64,000 nt of DNA from Pectinophora gossypiella (Eukaryota; Arthropoda; Insecta; Lepidoptera; Gelechiidae): assembly GCF_024362695.1 (NCBI RefSeq), contig NC_065417.1, positions 2,287,001 to 2,351,000 on the forward strand. Reading direction: 5' to 3'. Below, in pieces: positions 18,790 through 30,840 of this stretch (positions are counted from its first letter, which is position 1; every line of letters starts with the position of its first letter). The notes below the pieces were generated by a model. It was not told the DNA's origin. It did not search any database and was given only the letters and a program-made list of their open reading frames with translations. The translations under genes were made by a program, and so were the position numbers.

Positions 18790-19030
18790 CGCCAAAGGAT
18801 GTTTACGGGGTACCGAACAGAGCATTATATACTACTCCGCTAGCTACAAGTTGGTAGTGTGACTAGGGATCGACGATCCAACGGTGTCATGTTGGAAGTT
18901 GTATATATGCGTCTTGCTGTGTAAACTTCAATATCGCGTTTCACGACTGCTTTAAGACTGCATTATTGAATGTGGCGCCATCTGTTGCATGTGGGCGGAA
19001 CTAGCTGGCCAATTAGTTGGGTCCGCCACA
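18790..19030. repeat. Dispersed repeat, second copy at 26885-27080
   Basis: Shares AATATCGCGTTTCACGACTG, TGCATTATTGAATGTGGCGC and GTTGGGTCCGCCACATA with 26885-27080 in the same orientation. Class not recognised. Confidence 0.8.
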
Positions 19031-19129
19031 TAATATCTTACTCTTACCGCCTTTTTGAAAACTCACATTCTGATCTGAATTTAAAAAAAAAAACTTATTT
19101 CAATGAATTTCATATGACATAAGGTCACG

Positions 19130-19405
19130 ACTATATCTCAATTGGGTTCAAGATAAATTATGAAACTCTGATTACTAAATAAAGACAGATCTAAAACTAA
19201 CGAAAAATATTTTCTTTTTCTATTTAACTTATTTATGAATTTCAATCAAGAAAAACGTAATAATAAGTCCGACATTTTATCACGTTTTTCTATGACGTCA
19301 CAGTGTGCTTTTTCATAAGAAATTCCATAGTAATTTCGAGTTTTGACGTTTAGTAAAAAGTAACTGATTTGACTAGTTGAAAACTAGCCAATTAGGGTAA
19401 TCAGA
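19130..19405. repeat. Dispersed repeat, inverted copy at 40055-40320
   Basis: Shares AGTAAAAAGTAACTGATTTG, TTTTATCACGTTTTCTATGA-like blocks and CAATTGGGTT in reverse order with 40055-40320. A further end piece is at 63205-63280. Confidence 0.75.
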
Positions 19406-19409
19406 GGTA

Positions 19410-19551
19410 CAGTCACGAGCAATATAATGTACCCACTTTAGGACTCTGTCGCACTAACATATTTGACATTTAGTGAGACTTACAGTTCAATTTGTCAAAA
19501 AAGTTAATGTGACATGGTACCAAAGTGTATACACATTAATGCTCGTAACCG
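19410..19551. mobile_element. Mariner-type MITE copy
   Basis: CAGTCACGAGCAATATAATG to ATGCTCGTAACCG, flanked by TA at 19408-19409 and 19552-19553; 142 bp. Confidence 0.88.
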
Positions 19552-19806
19552 TACATCGTGTTCACACCTCATCGAGCTATCTGTTAGGCCAAATAATTTC
19601 AATCCGGGTTATAAAAGAGATTACTAGTTTTTACCTGGATTGAAACTAGTTTATCTATTACGAGGTTATGTTAACAAAAATCACAATTCACATTTGTTAA
19701 GGATCTTTCAATGCGCCTTATTGGGGCTTATAAGGGCTGATAGTTATTTTTGTCAAAGAATAAGTCTGGCAATTCAGAGGGGCAATATTTGATTTACCAC
19801 TATCTT

Positions 19807-19905
19807 TTTTTTTGACGTGACTTAGGTATGGTAGATTTACCGCAGATGGCATTAACTACTTGGCCGGACAAATGGGGAGCGCTGAAGGCTCTCACCCGGT
19901 ACAAT
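19807..19905 (-). mobile_element. Jockey-like LINE 3' UTR fragment
   Basis: TTTTGACGTGACTTAGG, then GCAGATGGCATTAACTACTT and GGGAGCGCTGAAGGCTCTCA: the reverse of the 3' end seen at 45556-45767. Confidence 0.82.
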
Positions 19906-20815
19906 TACCACTACCGCAGATACAGCGTTTGATACAATAATGCGGCAAAAACTTAAGAGAATTAGACAGAAAGAAAGAGATTTTTTAACATTAAGTGTGT
20001 GCTAATAACTCAAAAGTGATACAACTCGAGTTGTATTACTTTTCACTGACGGTACAGAACTTGGCGCTTGTTTAGCTATGCATTCGTACACATCGATATA
20101 TACATTCAATAAAATCGTGTCAAATTAAGAAAGTACGCATTATCTTATTACGTATATAAGCGCGTGGTGTTCCGTAAGGTGCAATGAGACAAAGTACTTT
20201 CAACGTCGCTATATTAACAGTAACTTTGCGTCCCTCTTTTAGAGCGCTGATGTTCAATCTACGGTAGTAGTACATCTATGGTTATATCCCGTAACCGAGG
20301 TCCCTAGTCCCTACTCGAACTCGGCCACCATCTCACAAAAAATAAGTAAAAAAATTAAAGGTATTTAAAGTGAACTTCTGTACAATCGAGTCCTTACTGA
20401 AAAACGGTACTTAGTCCTGATTTAAAGTACTTTTATAAGTACCTACCTAAACCACTGCGATGCGGTGCGCCAACCTGACGACTGAAGGGTAATTGACTAC
20501 TGGCATACAAATCCATTTCAATGCCGATTTCGTGCAGTTGGAAAATTAAAACGAACGTTTGAGTCGCACATCGGGCGAATGGGGCCTACATTTAGTCACA
20601 AGGGGCCTAGAAAGACCAGTTTGACACGAGTCGTCCAAAAATGAAAAGTTTCTATTTGAAATTATTTGCGCATATGAAAGTAAAAGCGCAATATTGTTTT
20701 TTAGTTTAATTTTATCACAAAATGTTATTGCAGATTGTTATAAATACGTATGTATAATGTTCTTATCAAGGAACTGCAACTAAGGATCTTACTTATTTAT
20801 TAAGGATTGTTTTAT

Positions 20816-20945
20816 TTTAGAATATTTATATTTTATTTTATTTATTTATTTGTACACAATAGAACACAGAAAGAAACACACAAAGAAATCAGACAGTACA
20901 GGTAAGCTTATCTCTAAAAAAGAGATTTCTTCCAGCTGACCTACT
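20816..20945 (-). mobile_element. LINE 3' tail fragment
   Basis: TTATTTATTTATTTGTACAC then ACAGAAAGAAACACACAAAG and AGAGATTTCTTCCAGCTGAC; the same fragment recurs at 24016-24125 and, diverged, at 17560-17680. Confidence 0.65.
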
Positions 20946-21114
20946 ACGATAAGGATACATGCAGTGTATAATACTACAGATAGACATACCTACATACGCG
21001 TACAAATCTTATGAAATTACAAGAACAATTTTTAAAGCAATTTTGTTATTTTTGTTTTATTATTCTTTATTTTTTTTATTATTTTATTGTATTATTTGTT
21101 TGTAACTCGATAGA

Positions 21115-22320
21115 TCTTGTATAATATTTACAAATGATCTAATTAGAAGCATGAGTTCCCTGAATGCCGATGTAGGACTAACAGTCTTTGCTGACGACAC
21201 AAATGCAGTTGTAACTGCTGATACAATTGATGGACTACAGGAAAGTGTCAACAATATATTAGTCTCTTTTGATGCATGGTTTAAAAGGAACGGCCTCCTA
21301 CTAAACCCTTGTAAGACAGCTATTATTCAATTTAAAAGCACGTGTCGTTATAGTGGATTAATTAGTGCAAAGCTCAATGATAAAGCGATACCAGTAGTTG
21401 ATACTGTTAAATTCTTAGGAGTCCATATAGACGGCCTTTTGAATTGGAAGCAGGAGCTTGAATCTATTGAATGCAGTTTAAGTTCTGCTTGTTATGCCAT
21501 CCGTACCCTTAGGGATGAACTAAGTACTGATCAGTTGAGGGGTGTATACTTTGCCCTTATCGAATCTAAATTGAGATATAGCATCAAATTTTGGGAAAAT
21601 GGTTACTTATACAATATAAGAAGAGCGTTTATTCTGCGGAAAAGAGCCATACGGAACATCACGAGAATAAAGCAAACAGATTCTTGTAGAGAGCACTTTA
21701 AGAACTTAGGTATACTTACTGCACCGTGTCTTTACATGTTTGTTATTTTGACTAGTTTTCACAAACATTTATGTCTCGAGGAAACAGTAGAAGCGCGATC
21801 GTCGCGATTGAGTACCCGTCGGAAGGATGTGGTGCACGAAATCGTACCCCGGCTAAACGTAGTTATACATAGTGTTGCTTACCAACAAGTTTACCTATAC
21901 AACAAACTGCCTGTTTGTTTTAAAGAGATAACAAATAACACTATATTCAAGTCACGGTTGAAAGCCTTCCTGTTAAGTAAATGTTATTATTCAGTTCATG
22001 ATTTTATTGGTGATAGAGATTGTGGTAGACTAAAACGTGATTAACGACTCCCTTGCAATGTTATACGGTATTTTTTTTTATTTTATTACTTTTGTTTTCC
22101 TTTCACGTTTGATGGTAATATTGTGACCTAAAATTGTAAAATTACTTATGGCTACTTATTCTGTGGCATTTTTATCTTATATTCTTTTAAATTTTTATTA
22201 TGTTAAGTTCATTTATTTTTTGATTGCTTGTTAAACTTATTTTGTACCATTCTATTTCAGTATTTCGAACACAATTCTTGTAATTGTTATGCGAATAAAT
22301 ACTCATACACTCATACACTC
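21115..22320 (+). mobile_element. 5'-truncated non-LTR retrotransposon (RT C-terminal part plus 3' UTR)
   Basis: Starts within the reverse transcriptase just upstream of the catalytic box, carries the ORF at 21151-22044, a 3' UTR of about 275 bp, and ends with AATAAATACTCATACACTCA, a short (TCATACAC) tail repeat. It abuts a truncated mariner-type MITE. Confidence 0.87.
21151..22044 (+). pseudogene. Reverse transcriptase fragment of a non-LTR retrotransposon
   Basis: The frame is open for 297 codons, and the reading frame stays open upstream as far as about 21115 (IIFTNDLIRS), so the ATG at 21151 is internal rather than a true start. Motifs: FADDT (catalytic F/Y-x-DD box, near residue 13), KTAIIQF and TVKFLGVHIDGLLNW (the RT thumb region), YSIKFW, then a C-terminal region with YNKLPVCFKEI. 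The finger and palm parts before FADD, any endonuclease and ORF1 are missing, so it cannot act alone. The long intact frame suggests a fairly recent copy. Its clade cannot be set by eye. Confidence 0.88.
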
Positions 22321-22321
22321 A

Positions 22322-22453
22322 TAATATAATGTACCCACTTTAAGACTCTGTCGCACTAACATGTTTGACATTTAGTGAGACTTACAGTTCAATTTGTGAA
22401 AAAAGTTAATGTGACATGGTACCAAAGTGTATACATATTAATGCTCGTGACCG
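22322..22453. mobile_element. Mariner-type MITE copy, left end missing
   Basis: Starts inside the element (ATAATATAATGTACCCACTT), directly joined to the (TCATACAC)n tail of the LINE at 21.1-22.3 kb; the right end GCTCGTGACCG is followed by TA. Confidence 0.82.
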
Positions 22454-23548
22454 TACGTGCACGTGCCGCTCGCTATTACCAATTTCTGTGTGTACGCGTG
22501 GTTATAATCTTGAACACAATAAAATAACATGCGACGGAAAATTCCACTTAACATTACTCGTAACTCAGAATCATGAGTTGAATCATCCTCAGTATTCGTT
22601 ATGATGTCACTAACACCCTGTAGGTATGATACCGGATGTTATTTCAACGTTATTTCGACTTTAACATCACTTCATCACTTTAACATCACTCATCACACGG
22701 TAGTATATGTTTTAATTATATCTACATTGGTACTTGTCGCTCAATCGTTCTAAATAGAACTCCATACTTGTTAGTTACCTCAAAGCGTGGGTTCCTATCT
22801 GCAATTTGAATTTAGTACACTTAGCTCGTCGGTTTCGTTCTGAAATTCTCAAACGTTTGGCAGAAAGGAAGCGGATCTATACGCCAATCTTGATTTCAGA
22901 ACGATGTAGAAAATGTCAATACATTTTCACATGACATGGGGACTTTTTGGCGGGAATGGGAACGGGACAGTTGCTTTCTTCATTGAATAATCTACATAAT
23001 TAATACGACGTGCTGTTTTGTGGTTAGTGATCGCATTAAGTTAGTCGTAAAACATTCGAGATCGTGTTATTATTATATCGGAATATTCGATGAACAAAGT
23101 TTACCTATCTATTATCGCTTCGTGCCAAGAAGCCGCTTCATGAATCGAAAGTTTATGCGGACTTTTGAGTTAATTCGTTTGGGGTTCGCAGTAGAAGTAT
23201 GCTCCGAGGGTGGGTGAGGGCTTAGGTTTCATCATTTATCGTCACCACCGTTCATTATTTTATTAATCATCATCAAGAAAATAACACATGAAATTTTTTG
23301 ACGAACAAAAAAAACTATTTATTCTTAGTGGTCATAAACATATTTCAGCCTGTAAGTCCTAACCAAACAGGACATTCTCATTAAGTACTTGATTACACAA
23401 AAATGAAAAATCTCCCCACCGGAAAGTGAATCTGGATTTCCAGATCTTGTGCCGAATGCTCTAATCGCTAGATTTATGGCTTATGCGTATAAAGTCGTTG
23501 TTGATTGGAAACAACACGGCCAAGTACCAGTACACAGCATCTACTTTT

Positions 23549-23853
23549 ATTCTAAGTTATACCTGTCATTTTCTTATCCGCCAAAAAGGAAAGGGACGGG
23601 TAATAAACAGACATAAAATAAGGAACACACGTCAATTTTAGGCAGAAATTTCTAAAAAAATGTATTGGCCAAGAAACGGATTGCATATCAGCGAGACTAT
23701 GTCTATTTAATTCGCCCGGGTTATTCATTCACTCGCACATTCATTTTAAAATTAACAGTTGTCAACCCGTCCCTTTTCTTTTCGGCGGATAAGAAAATGA
23801 CGGGTACAACTTATAATAATATTAGGAGCTGTCTGCAGGAATCGGGGCCATTA
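23549..23853. mobile_element. CCCCGATTCCTGCAG MITE copy
   Basis: Right end GTCTGCAGGAATCGGGGCCA is complete; left end eroded (starts TTTTATTCTAAGTTATACC). Confidence 0.82.
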
Positions 23854-24015
23854 TGTAGTACATGTACAGGTAGGGAGGAAGTGAACAAAGCTATTCTCTG
23901 ATCATACAACCAGTTGGAAGTCCACTCGAGGACTCTGGCTGGATAAGGCTGGCTTCAAGTTATAGGAGAGAGGCGTCAAGGGATTTATTTTGTTACCATA
24001 AGGTAACAAATTAGC

Positions 24016-24125
24016 CTGCTCATTTATTTATTCACAATAGAACAAACAAAAGAAACATACAAAGAAAACCGACAATACAGGTAAACTTATCTCTAAGAAA
24101 GAGATTTCTTCCAGCTGACCTACCA
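24016..24125 (-). mobile_element. LINE 3' tail fragment
   Basis: Same as 20816-20945: AAAGAAACATACAAAGAAAA then TTTCTTCCAGCTGACCTACC. Followed by a short SINE C piece (24126-24206). Confidence 0.65.
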
Positions 24126-24206
24126 TGTTTGGATCATAAAATGTTTACCACGTGCTCAGCGAGGAAGAAAAACGTCGAGCGGAAACCGACATTCCCGAGG
24201 AATGTG

Positions 24207-25160
24207 TAGGGGAAGGCCGGGCATAGTGGATACCTTAAGGTATTTAAGGTTATAGCAGAAAAGGTTTACAATACAAAAACAAAATAATTATCACAAATCA
24301 ATCTTTATTTATTGCTCTTACAAATACGAACATCAGTAACCAAGAATATTTAAACAATAATCAACTGCAGTTAAAATAAAAAAAAGTAAGATTGTATTCG
24401 CTTTGCCCGGTACCCCGGGTAAAGCGGATACAGCACTTGGGCAAAGTGAATACCCATAATCAGACTCTGAAAATATAGAAATAACTTTGATTAACTGAAA
24501 CAAATAACTTTTATTGACCATAAAATTATAAAATTACGATTGACAATTGTCACAGGTATACCCTTATGTGCCATCAAAAGCAGTTAACAATCTTCGTGAC
24601 ACCATTGTTGACAAATGTTACATCGAATCCAATTTTCAATTAGTTTACCGTCTTCTTTTATATATATTTTCCTAATCATCGGTGAAAACAGTTTTTTTAT
24701 ATTTATTCATCATCTGAAACAAGTAAAACACCTTTTTAGATAATAAGTCATCAGTGGATATGGTATCCACTTTGCCCTACTCACTTTGCCCCACTAGGTA
24801 AATTTTGAGCTTAACACATTTCATGCAAAAACTAATGATTCTGACTTTCTGTTAAATATACCATAAAAATCTACTTTGGTATGCTATTGAATTAAGACAT
24901 TCCTAAGAATCAAGAACTAGTAATATAGGAGAATTAATCAATGTACTTACCGCTTAAAATCAATCTTTTATTTACGAAAACACAAATCTCCACTCCGCGG
25001 AAGGGACACGACGCGGCCTCTCGTTTCTATGTTTGCCGCGTATTAATCCAAGATGGCCCGACGTAACAGTAGTGGTGTGTTGAATTAACATCTAATATTT
25101 TAGGAATAGTGGGGAGTATTCGCTTTGCCCGGGGTATTCACTTTGCCCAGCCTTCCCCTA
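24207..25160. mobile_element. TIR element with repeated TTTGCCC motifs
   Basis: Ends TAGGGGAAGGCCGGGCATAG and (reverse of right) TAGGGGAAGGCTGGGCAAAG. The inside repeats GGGCAAAGTGAATACC-like words in both orientations near 24390-24455, 24765-24795 and 25110-25150, including a palindrome at 24389-24430. No transposase frame is seen. Confidence 0.82.
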
Positions 25161-25224
25161 TAAGTTTATGTTACGGGATTTTTATGTTTATTTTATAACT
25201 ATTTTTCTTCCTATTTTTTTTTTC

Positions 25225-25372
25225 ATATTTACCAAGACCAAGAAGAGCTTACATGGAATGGAACAAATTAAACAGAAAGCGAACGTCGTTTCTTAACGAA
25301 AGTCAAAGAATTGGCCTTTGATAGACAAAAATTTAGAATCCTACACCGACAAGACCGTGGCTCTTAAATTGA
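25225..25372 (+). mobile_element. LINE ORF2 C-terminus fragment (RTE-like)
   Basis: AGAAGAGCTTACATGGAA, then GAATTGGCCTTTGATAGACA and GACCGTGGCTCTTAAATTG; the relative at 33235-34060 translates to RPRRAYMEQIKEK and ELAFDRQEWRMLH. Frameshifted here. Confidence 0.7.
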
Positions 25373-25466
25373 AGATTTTATACTATTACTGTAGGTATTT
25401 TCCATTTTAAAACAATCGACCGCCATTTCCCTGTCATTCCGCAATCCTTCTCGCTCACTCCTCGCT

Positions 25467-25795
25467 AACGGCCTCCGTGGTCCAGTGGTTTGAGCGTTGG
25501 GCGCACGATCCGGAGGTCCCGGGTTCAAATCCCGGAGGGGACATATCACAAAAATCACTTTGTTATCCCTAGTTTGGTTAGGACATTACAGGCTGATCAC
25601 CTGATTGTCCGAAAGTAAGATGATCCGTGCATCGGAAGGCACGTTAAGCTGTTGGTCCCGGTTACTAATTACTGATGTAAGTAAGTAATCGTTACATGAG
25701 CCATGTCAGGGGCGTTTGGCAGCTCAATAGTGACCCTGATATCAGGGTTGATGGGGTTGGTAATCCACCTCACAATCCACACGATAGAAGAAGCT
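25467..25795 (+). mobile_element. SINE family B, complete
   Basis: Head GGCCTCCGTGGTCCAGTGGT, B box GGGTTCAAATCCC, tail CACACGATAGAAGAAG. Confidence 0.92.
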
Positions 25796-26066
25796 TCTCG
25801 CTCTTTCTTTCATACACTTTTACGTTAGGTACGTTTCATTCGGCCATTCCTACACTCTCGGTACAAAATTCTGTAACATGTACTTTGGTACATGTTTGGT
25901 AGCAATCACAGGAAGGGTTTTAGCTTGTCGGTGTGTTTGCAATGTATTTACATATTCGGACAATTCAATTAGGAACCTGTGCCGACGTAAATCCCAAGTT
26001 GTATTTAACTGCCTTACCTATCAACCATCAAATGCTTCGGGACATGTGTATTATTCCTTATTCTAT

Positions 26067-26187
26067 GCTACTGGGCACCCTCAGACCTGTTGTCTTAAAG
26101 ATTGTATCGGGGAGAGCCCTCAGCGCTCCCCATTTGACCGGCCAAGTAGTTAATGCCATCTGTGGAAAATCTACAATAAGTCACGTT
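26067..26187 (+). mobile_element. Jockey-like LINE 3' UTR fragment
   Basis: CTGGGCACCCTCAGACCTGT to AATCTACAATAAGTCACGT. Confidence 0.82.
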
Positions 26188-26884
26188 GTAAAAAGCCTGT
26201 GTCCTTGAAGGGGTTAATTTAATTACTAATTTGTAGATACTGGTGTCGATTCCGGCAGGCAAACTTAAATTTATTTTAGCTAAGATGTACTATGTACTTA
26301 CACTGTAATTGTCATATATATAAGTCTTAATTTTAGTAATTGTCTTAGTTGTTGTTTTTACATATATGATATAGTAGTACTTACTTAATAAATGAATAAG
26401 GGGTAGGCAGTAAACTCAACCACAACTCGCCAGCTGGGACATATCACAAAAATTACTTTATGGGCCTGGTTTCAAATTCAAATTCAGCACATTGCATGCT
26501 CATCACCCGATTGTCCGAAAGTAGGAAGATCCGTGCTTCGGAAGGCACGTTAAGCCGTTGGTGACTTAACATGCCTGACGTAAGTACGTAGTCGTGATAC
26601 GATTCAAGTTTATGCGGACTTTTGAGTTAATTCGTTTGGGGTTCGCAGTAGAAGTATGCTCCGAGGGTGGGTGAGGGCTTAGGTTTCATCATTTATCGTC
26701 ACCACCGTTCATTATTTTATTAAGTCTTCGCCAAAGGCCCCTGGCCTTTGGCGATTCAAGATGTTGCACCGTCCCACACCAAATTGTGATTTCTTGCCAC
26801 TGGTTGCCTGGAAGAAATTGCTGCTTAGCAATAAGGCCGCCAGATTGTACTGTATCTTTCGTTCATGTGTGTAAAACTTGTTTT

Positions 26885-27080
26885 GGATGTTGTGTGCAAT
26901 AAGATGTGCTGCCGCCAAAGGATGGTTTCGGGATACTGAACAGAGCATAGTACCCCGCTAGTCACGAGTGTAAACTTCGATATCGCGTTTCACGACTGCT
27001 TGAAAACTGCATTATTGAATGTGGCGCCATCTGTTGCATGTGGGCGGAACTAGCTGGCCAACTTAGTTGGGTCCGCCACA
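26885..27080. repeat. Dispersed repeat, second copy of 18790-19030
   Basis: GATATCGCGTTTCACGACTG through GTTGGGTCCGCCACATA. Confidence 0.8.
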
Positions 27081-27440
27081 TATTGTATACTCAATTATAT
27101 TGTATTGCAATAACCCTGACACCAGGGTTGAGGTTATGCACCTAGATAGAAGAATATCGTTTATGAACTACACCATTATGCCAATCCACTACTGAACGAG
27201 ACTATCTCCGCTCTTCAGACGGGATTTAATCAGCCACCAGTCGCGTGATTGCAGTGTTTCTGATCAGAATAGAACTGGGAAAGGTTATAAAATTGGCTTA
27301 TCAAGTAGCTGGGAAAGGTCAAGACATCCTGCAGTTGAAGAATTTTATACATAACATAAATAGCCTATATACGTCCCACTGCTGAGCATAGGCCTCCCCT
27401 CAATCGACTGGAGGGGGTATGGAGCACACTCCATTCCTAT

Positions 27441-27650
27441 ACAAGGTGTACGTGATATCGTAACGAATACTGAGGGAGATGATTCAGACCATGTTTCTGA
27501 GTTAATATCCATGATTTTTTTTTTGGTTTATTTAAATTAAGTATGTTTAATTCAATACTTTTGCGATGGAAAATTCCACTTGATATCAACTCAGAATCAT
27601 GGTCTGAATCATCCCTTAAAGTTTTCGTTACGATGTCACTAACACCCTGT
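27441..27650. mobile_element. Hairpin MITE (long inverted repeat), complete
   Basis: ATATCGTAACGAATACTGAG at the left pairs with the right end GTTACGATGTCACTAACACC; the arms are about 90 bp and read ATGATTCAGACCATG / CATGGTCTGAATCAT inside. Confidence 0.9.
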
Positions 27651-27690
27651 CATACTCTTTACATTGGTTTAAGTTTACGGGGTTATTATC

Positions 27691-27977
27691 ATAATTAAAA
27701 CACATAATAACGGGTTCTTACCGCGTTTAAATCAGGGATATGAGACTCCCGATATTTCGACACTGTTGCAAGTGCCATGATCACGGGATGATTGATGAAA
27801 TTGGAGTGGAGTAGGTAGAAAGAAAGAAAGAGGGTAGACAGATATGTCTGCCCGTAAAAAAATATGTATCTACCTACTCCACTCCAATCTCATCAGTCAT
27901 CTCGTGTCGAAATATCGGGAGTCTCATATCCCTGATTTAAACCGCGGTAAGAACCCGTTATTATGTGTTTTAATTAT
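27691..27977. mobile_element. Foldback element, about 75-bp arms
   Basis: ATAATTAAAACACATAATAA with GGGATATGAGACTCCCGATA at the left; the reverse complements are at the right (TATCGGGAGTCTCATATCCC, TTATTATGTGTTTTAATTAT). The arms extend inward through CTACTCCACTCCAAT. Confidence 0.9.
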
Positions 27978-28424
27978 AACTAATTGAGTCATTTCAACAA
28001 ATAAAATATAATTTACAATAACAACTCACACTTAATACACCAAATATTATCATTTACTTACAGCAATAAACAGTTAAGGCCACAAGCTGTTGAAATTACG
28101 CTGGATTACTCAAATTAATTCCCCATTATTGCTTCTATCCACTAAACACAATATTGCCACAATATTAACCCCACCACAGCCTCACTTCCATTTTACGCAA
28201 TTTCCACCAGCCAATTGGAATTCTACTTTACCCTAACCATTTTAGAGCACGTTTTCGTTTCGCACAAAATTGATGACAGACTTAGTGCCATTTACCCCAA
28301 GATGTTGCGGTGGCTGCGCGACTGGGAGCGATAATGCGATAGACTACATTTTTCTGTTTTGTAATGTATTTAATTTAAAAAAAAAACAAATAAAGCTATG
28401 CCATGTTTGGATGTTTATAAAGCG

Positions 28425-28640
28425 AAAGTTGATGATAGGGCTGGCAGAGGAAGACCTAGAAGGACTTACTTTGACCAAATTGGAGATGTCCTTAGAAAAG
28501 GTTTAGTACGATCTACTCTGAACCAGCGTGCGTTTATGAAGTGATTGATGAATGTGGAGGAAGCAAGAGAAGTGTGTCAGGATCGAAGCAAATTTTAATG
28601 GAATTGCCCCGGTGGGAAATAGGCGTGAGTTTATGTATGT
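28425..28640 (+). mobile_element. LINE ORF2 C-terminus fragment (RTE-like)
   Basis: Conceptual translation reads GRGRPRRTYFDQIGDVL then MNVEEAREVCQDRSKF, an ending typical of RTE-like ORF2. A second copy is at 50650-50790. Confidence 0.75.
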
Positions 28641-28735
28641 GTATGTATGTATGCTTTTATTTAAAATTGTTTTGCTTTTGACTGCAATCTCACATGATAG
28701 CAAGTGAATGTGTGACTAAAGATGGTACACGCGCC

Positions 28736-29030
28736 ATTTAATTTTATTTTAAGTTATAAGTAAGTACCTATCTTTTCTAATCCGGCGAAAAGGAAAGGGA
28801 CTGATAATCGACAGGCATAAAACTTATGGAACACACGCCAATTTAGACATAAATCATACCTCATAAAATTTGCATTCGCCAATAGCCGCACAGAATGAAG
28901 TTTACAGCACACGTCAAAGGGTTTGCATCCAGCGAGATACCTATTTGATTCGCCCGGGTAATTCATTCATTCACTCACACATTTTATAACTGAGAGCCGT
29001 CATTCATTCATTCCTTTTCGGTGCATAAGA
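28736..29030. mobile_element. CCCCGATTCCTGCAG MITE, eroded copy
   Basis: Internal blocks TAATCGACAGGCATAAAACT, CACGTCAAAGGGTTTGCATC and GATTCGCCCGGGTAATTCAT. Confidence 0.7.
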
Positions 29031-29344
29031 CAATATTAGTAATAACGTTAATTTACACAATTAATTAGTACTTTGCATTACAAAATTTCTGAGACGAAAT
29101 TGCATTTTTAACTAAATTTCATAAGCCTCTGCAGCCAAACTAGGAAACCTGTATCTCAGCATGCAGCGGTTATTCCCAACGGATAAAAAAAATACTGTAG
29201 CCAATAATAGTGTTCTGTCCTTCTTTAGTACTCAGTTAACAAAGGTAAAGCAGAGAAGGATAAAAAAGTAAAAGTAAACACCTAGTTATGAAGTTATTAA
29301 TTTATAAATTATTAATTAACATGTTACAGGTAATAAATAAGATA

Positions 29345-29490
29345 GATGTTCACCACAACAGACAGATGTTGTTGTTGTTGACAGATTGATAGATGTTGTT
29401 TAATGTTGTTGTTGTGTAGTGATGGTGTTGTTGTTGATTGTTGTTGTGATGATGTTGTTGATAGATGTTGTTGTTGTATTGTGATGATAG
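29345..29490. repeat. (GTTGTT)n-rich low-complexity tract
   Basis: Repeated GATGTTGTTGTTGTT blocks with interruptions. Confidence 0.85.
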
Positions 29491-29868
29491 ATTGCCACCG
29501 GAAGAGACCCTTCAGAGATCCCCATTATCCCGGCCAAGTAGTAAATGCCATCTGAGGCTAACCACGCAATAAGTCACGTCAAAAATAACTCCATTATTTC
29601 CGCTAATCGCTGACACTTGCATGACTGCCTGAAAGAGTGTTACTCATCAAGTTCAAACTCTATGCTGGTACACTGAAGTTACATTTTTCTATAAGAGTAT
29701 ACGGAATCTTCAATAAGGAGAAAACAAATTTGGTTGACAAAATTGAAGGGGTTAGTAGCGAAGGAAGGACAAATGAAATTAGACATTGACACAACGTAAT
29801 TTTTTGACATTTTTAATAGGTTACTTGACGACCTAGTCAAAGGAGATACTGTCGATTGTGTGTCCCTC

Positions 29869-30070
29869 ATTCAGCGCTTATCGCTATCGACCCACTAGGG
29901 TGGATTTATTATTTCAAACATAATCCTCTCAAATGACGCCATGGGACGAGATTCGCGCCCAACTGGGCCCATCTTGTACCGGGTGAGAGCCCTCAGTGCT
30001 CCCCATTCGTCCAGCCAAGTTAATGCCATCTGCGGCAAAACTACAATAAGTCAAGTGAAAAAAAAAACAA
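29869..30070 (+). mobile_element. Jockey-like LINE 3' end fragment
   Basis: TTCAGCGCTTATCGCTATCG to ACAATAAGTCAAGTG followed by poly-A. Confidence 0.85.
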
Positions 30071-30171
30071 AAATAAATGGCAATTGTCAGTATCGCGGAT
30101 CCCCTGAGAAATGGGATAACTCTAGGGAGTGTCGATTGTCATTATGAAAATAAATAATAAGGCAATTTCCA

Positions 30172-30530
30172 GGCTACGTTTGAAGGACGTAGTAATATAC
30201 GATCCCGACGACCCGATTACTCTAGTCATAGAGGCAGCCAATCAGCTCGCGACACCAAACACTTCAGGACCCCGATACCGACCCCGCCGGCGTGGTCGAC
30301 GACTTCCCTCAATGAGCGCTTATCGCTTTTATCACTAGGGTCGATTAATTCTTTCAAATATTTTTCCTCTCAGACGACGCCCTGAGCCGAGGTTCGCGCC
30401 TAACTGGGCACCCTCAGGCCTGTTGTCTTAAACGTTGTACCGGGTGAGAGCCCTCAGCGCTCCCCATTTGTCCGGCCAAGTAGTTAATGCCATCTGCGGC
30501 AAATCTACAATAAGTCACGTCAAAAAACAA
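30172..30530 (+). mobile_element. Jockey-like LINE 3' end fragment with coding remnant
   Basis: The frame 30129-30338 ends YDPDDPITLVIEAANQL and RYRPRRRGRR, the ORF2 C-terminus also seen at 6779-7232; the 3' UTR follows to poly-A. Confidence 0.87.
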
Positions 30531-30707
30531 ACAAACAGGCTACGCTCACCAAAAACAATACCGCCATCTATCGTGTGTTTGGGGAACGTCGATCGAAAAG
30601 TTATTTAATATGAAAACTTGAAATTTTATCTCGCTTACATAGCGTGCTAAGTTTGCAGGTCCCCATTATTTAGGTAGATACCTACTCCCTTTTAAACCTC
30701 AGCCGGG

Positions 30708-30840
30708 TCTGCATAACAACCGCGTCGCGCGCGGCGCGAATTATATTGAGCGCTTCGACCAATAAACGATACTATCTACGTAGATGGACATCAAACGGCT
30801 ATTGGTCGAAGGTCTCGATATAATTCGGTTACCGTGCAGA
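30708..30840. repeat. Imperfect inverted repeat (MITE-like)
   Basis: TCTGCATAAC...AATTATATTGAGCGCTTCGA and CCAATA pair with TATTGG, TCGAAGGTCTCGATATAATT and GTGCAGA. Confidence 0.75.

Noticed and set aside
21151..22044. Treating the reverse transcriptase frame as an intact gene
   Set aside because: It begins just before the FADD box, the frame stays open upstream of the ATG, and the first half of RT and the endonuclease are absent.
28270..28506. A 78-codon plus-strand frame beginning MMTDLVPF
   Set aside because: Its C-terminal half is an out-of-frame reading of an RTE-like LINE fragment; no host-gene motif.
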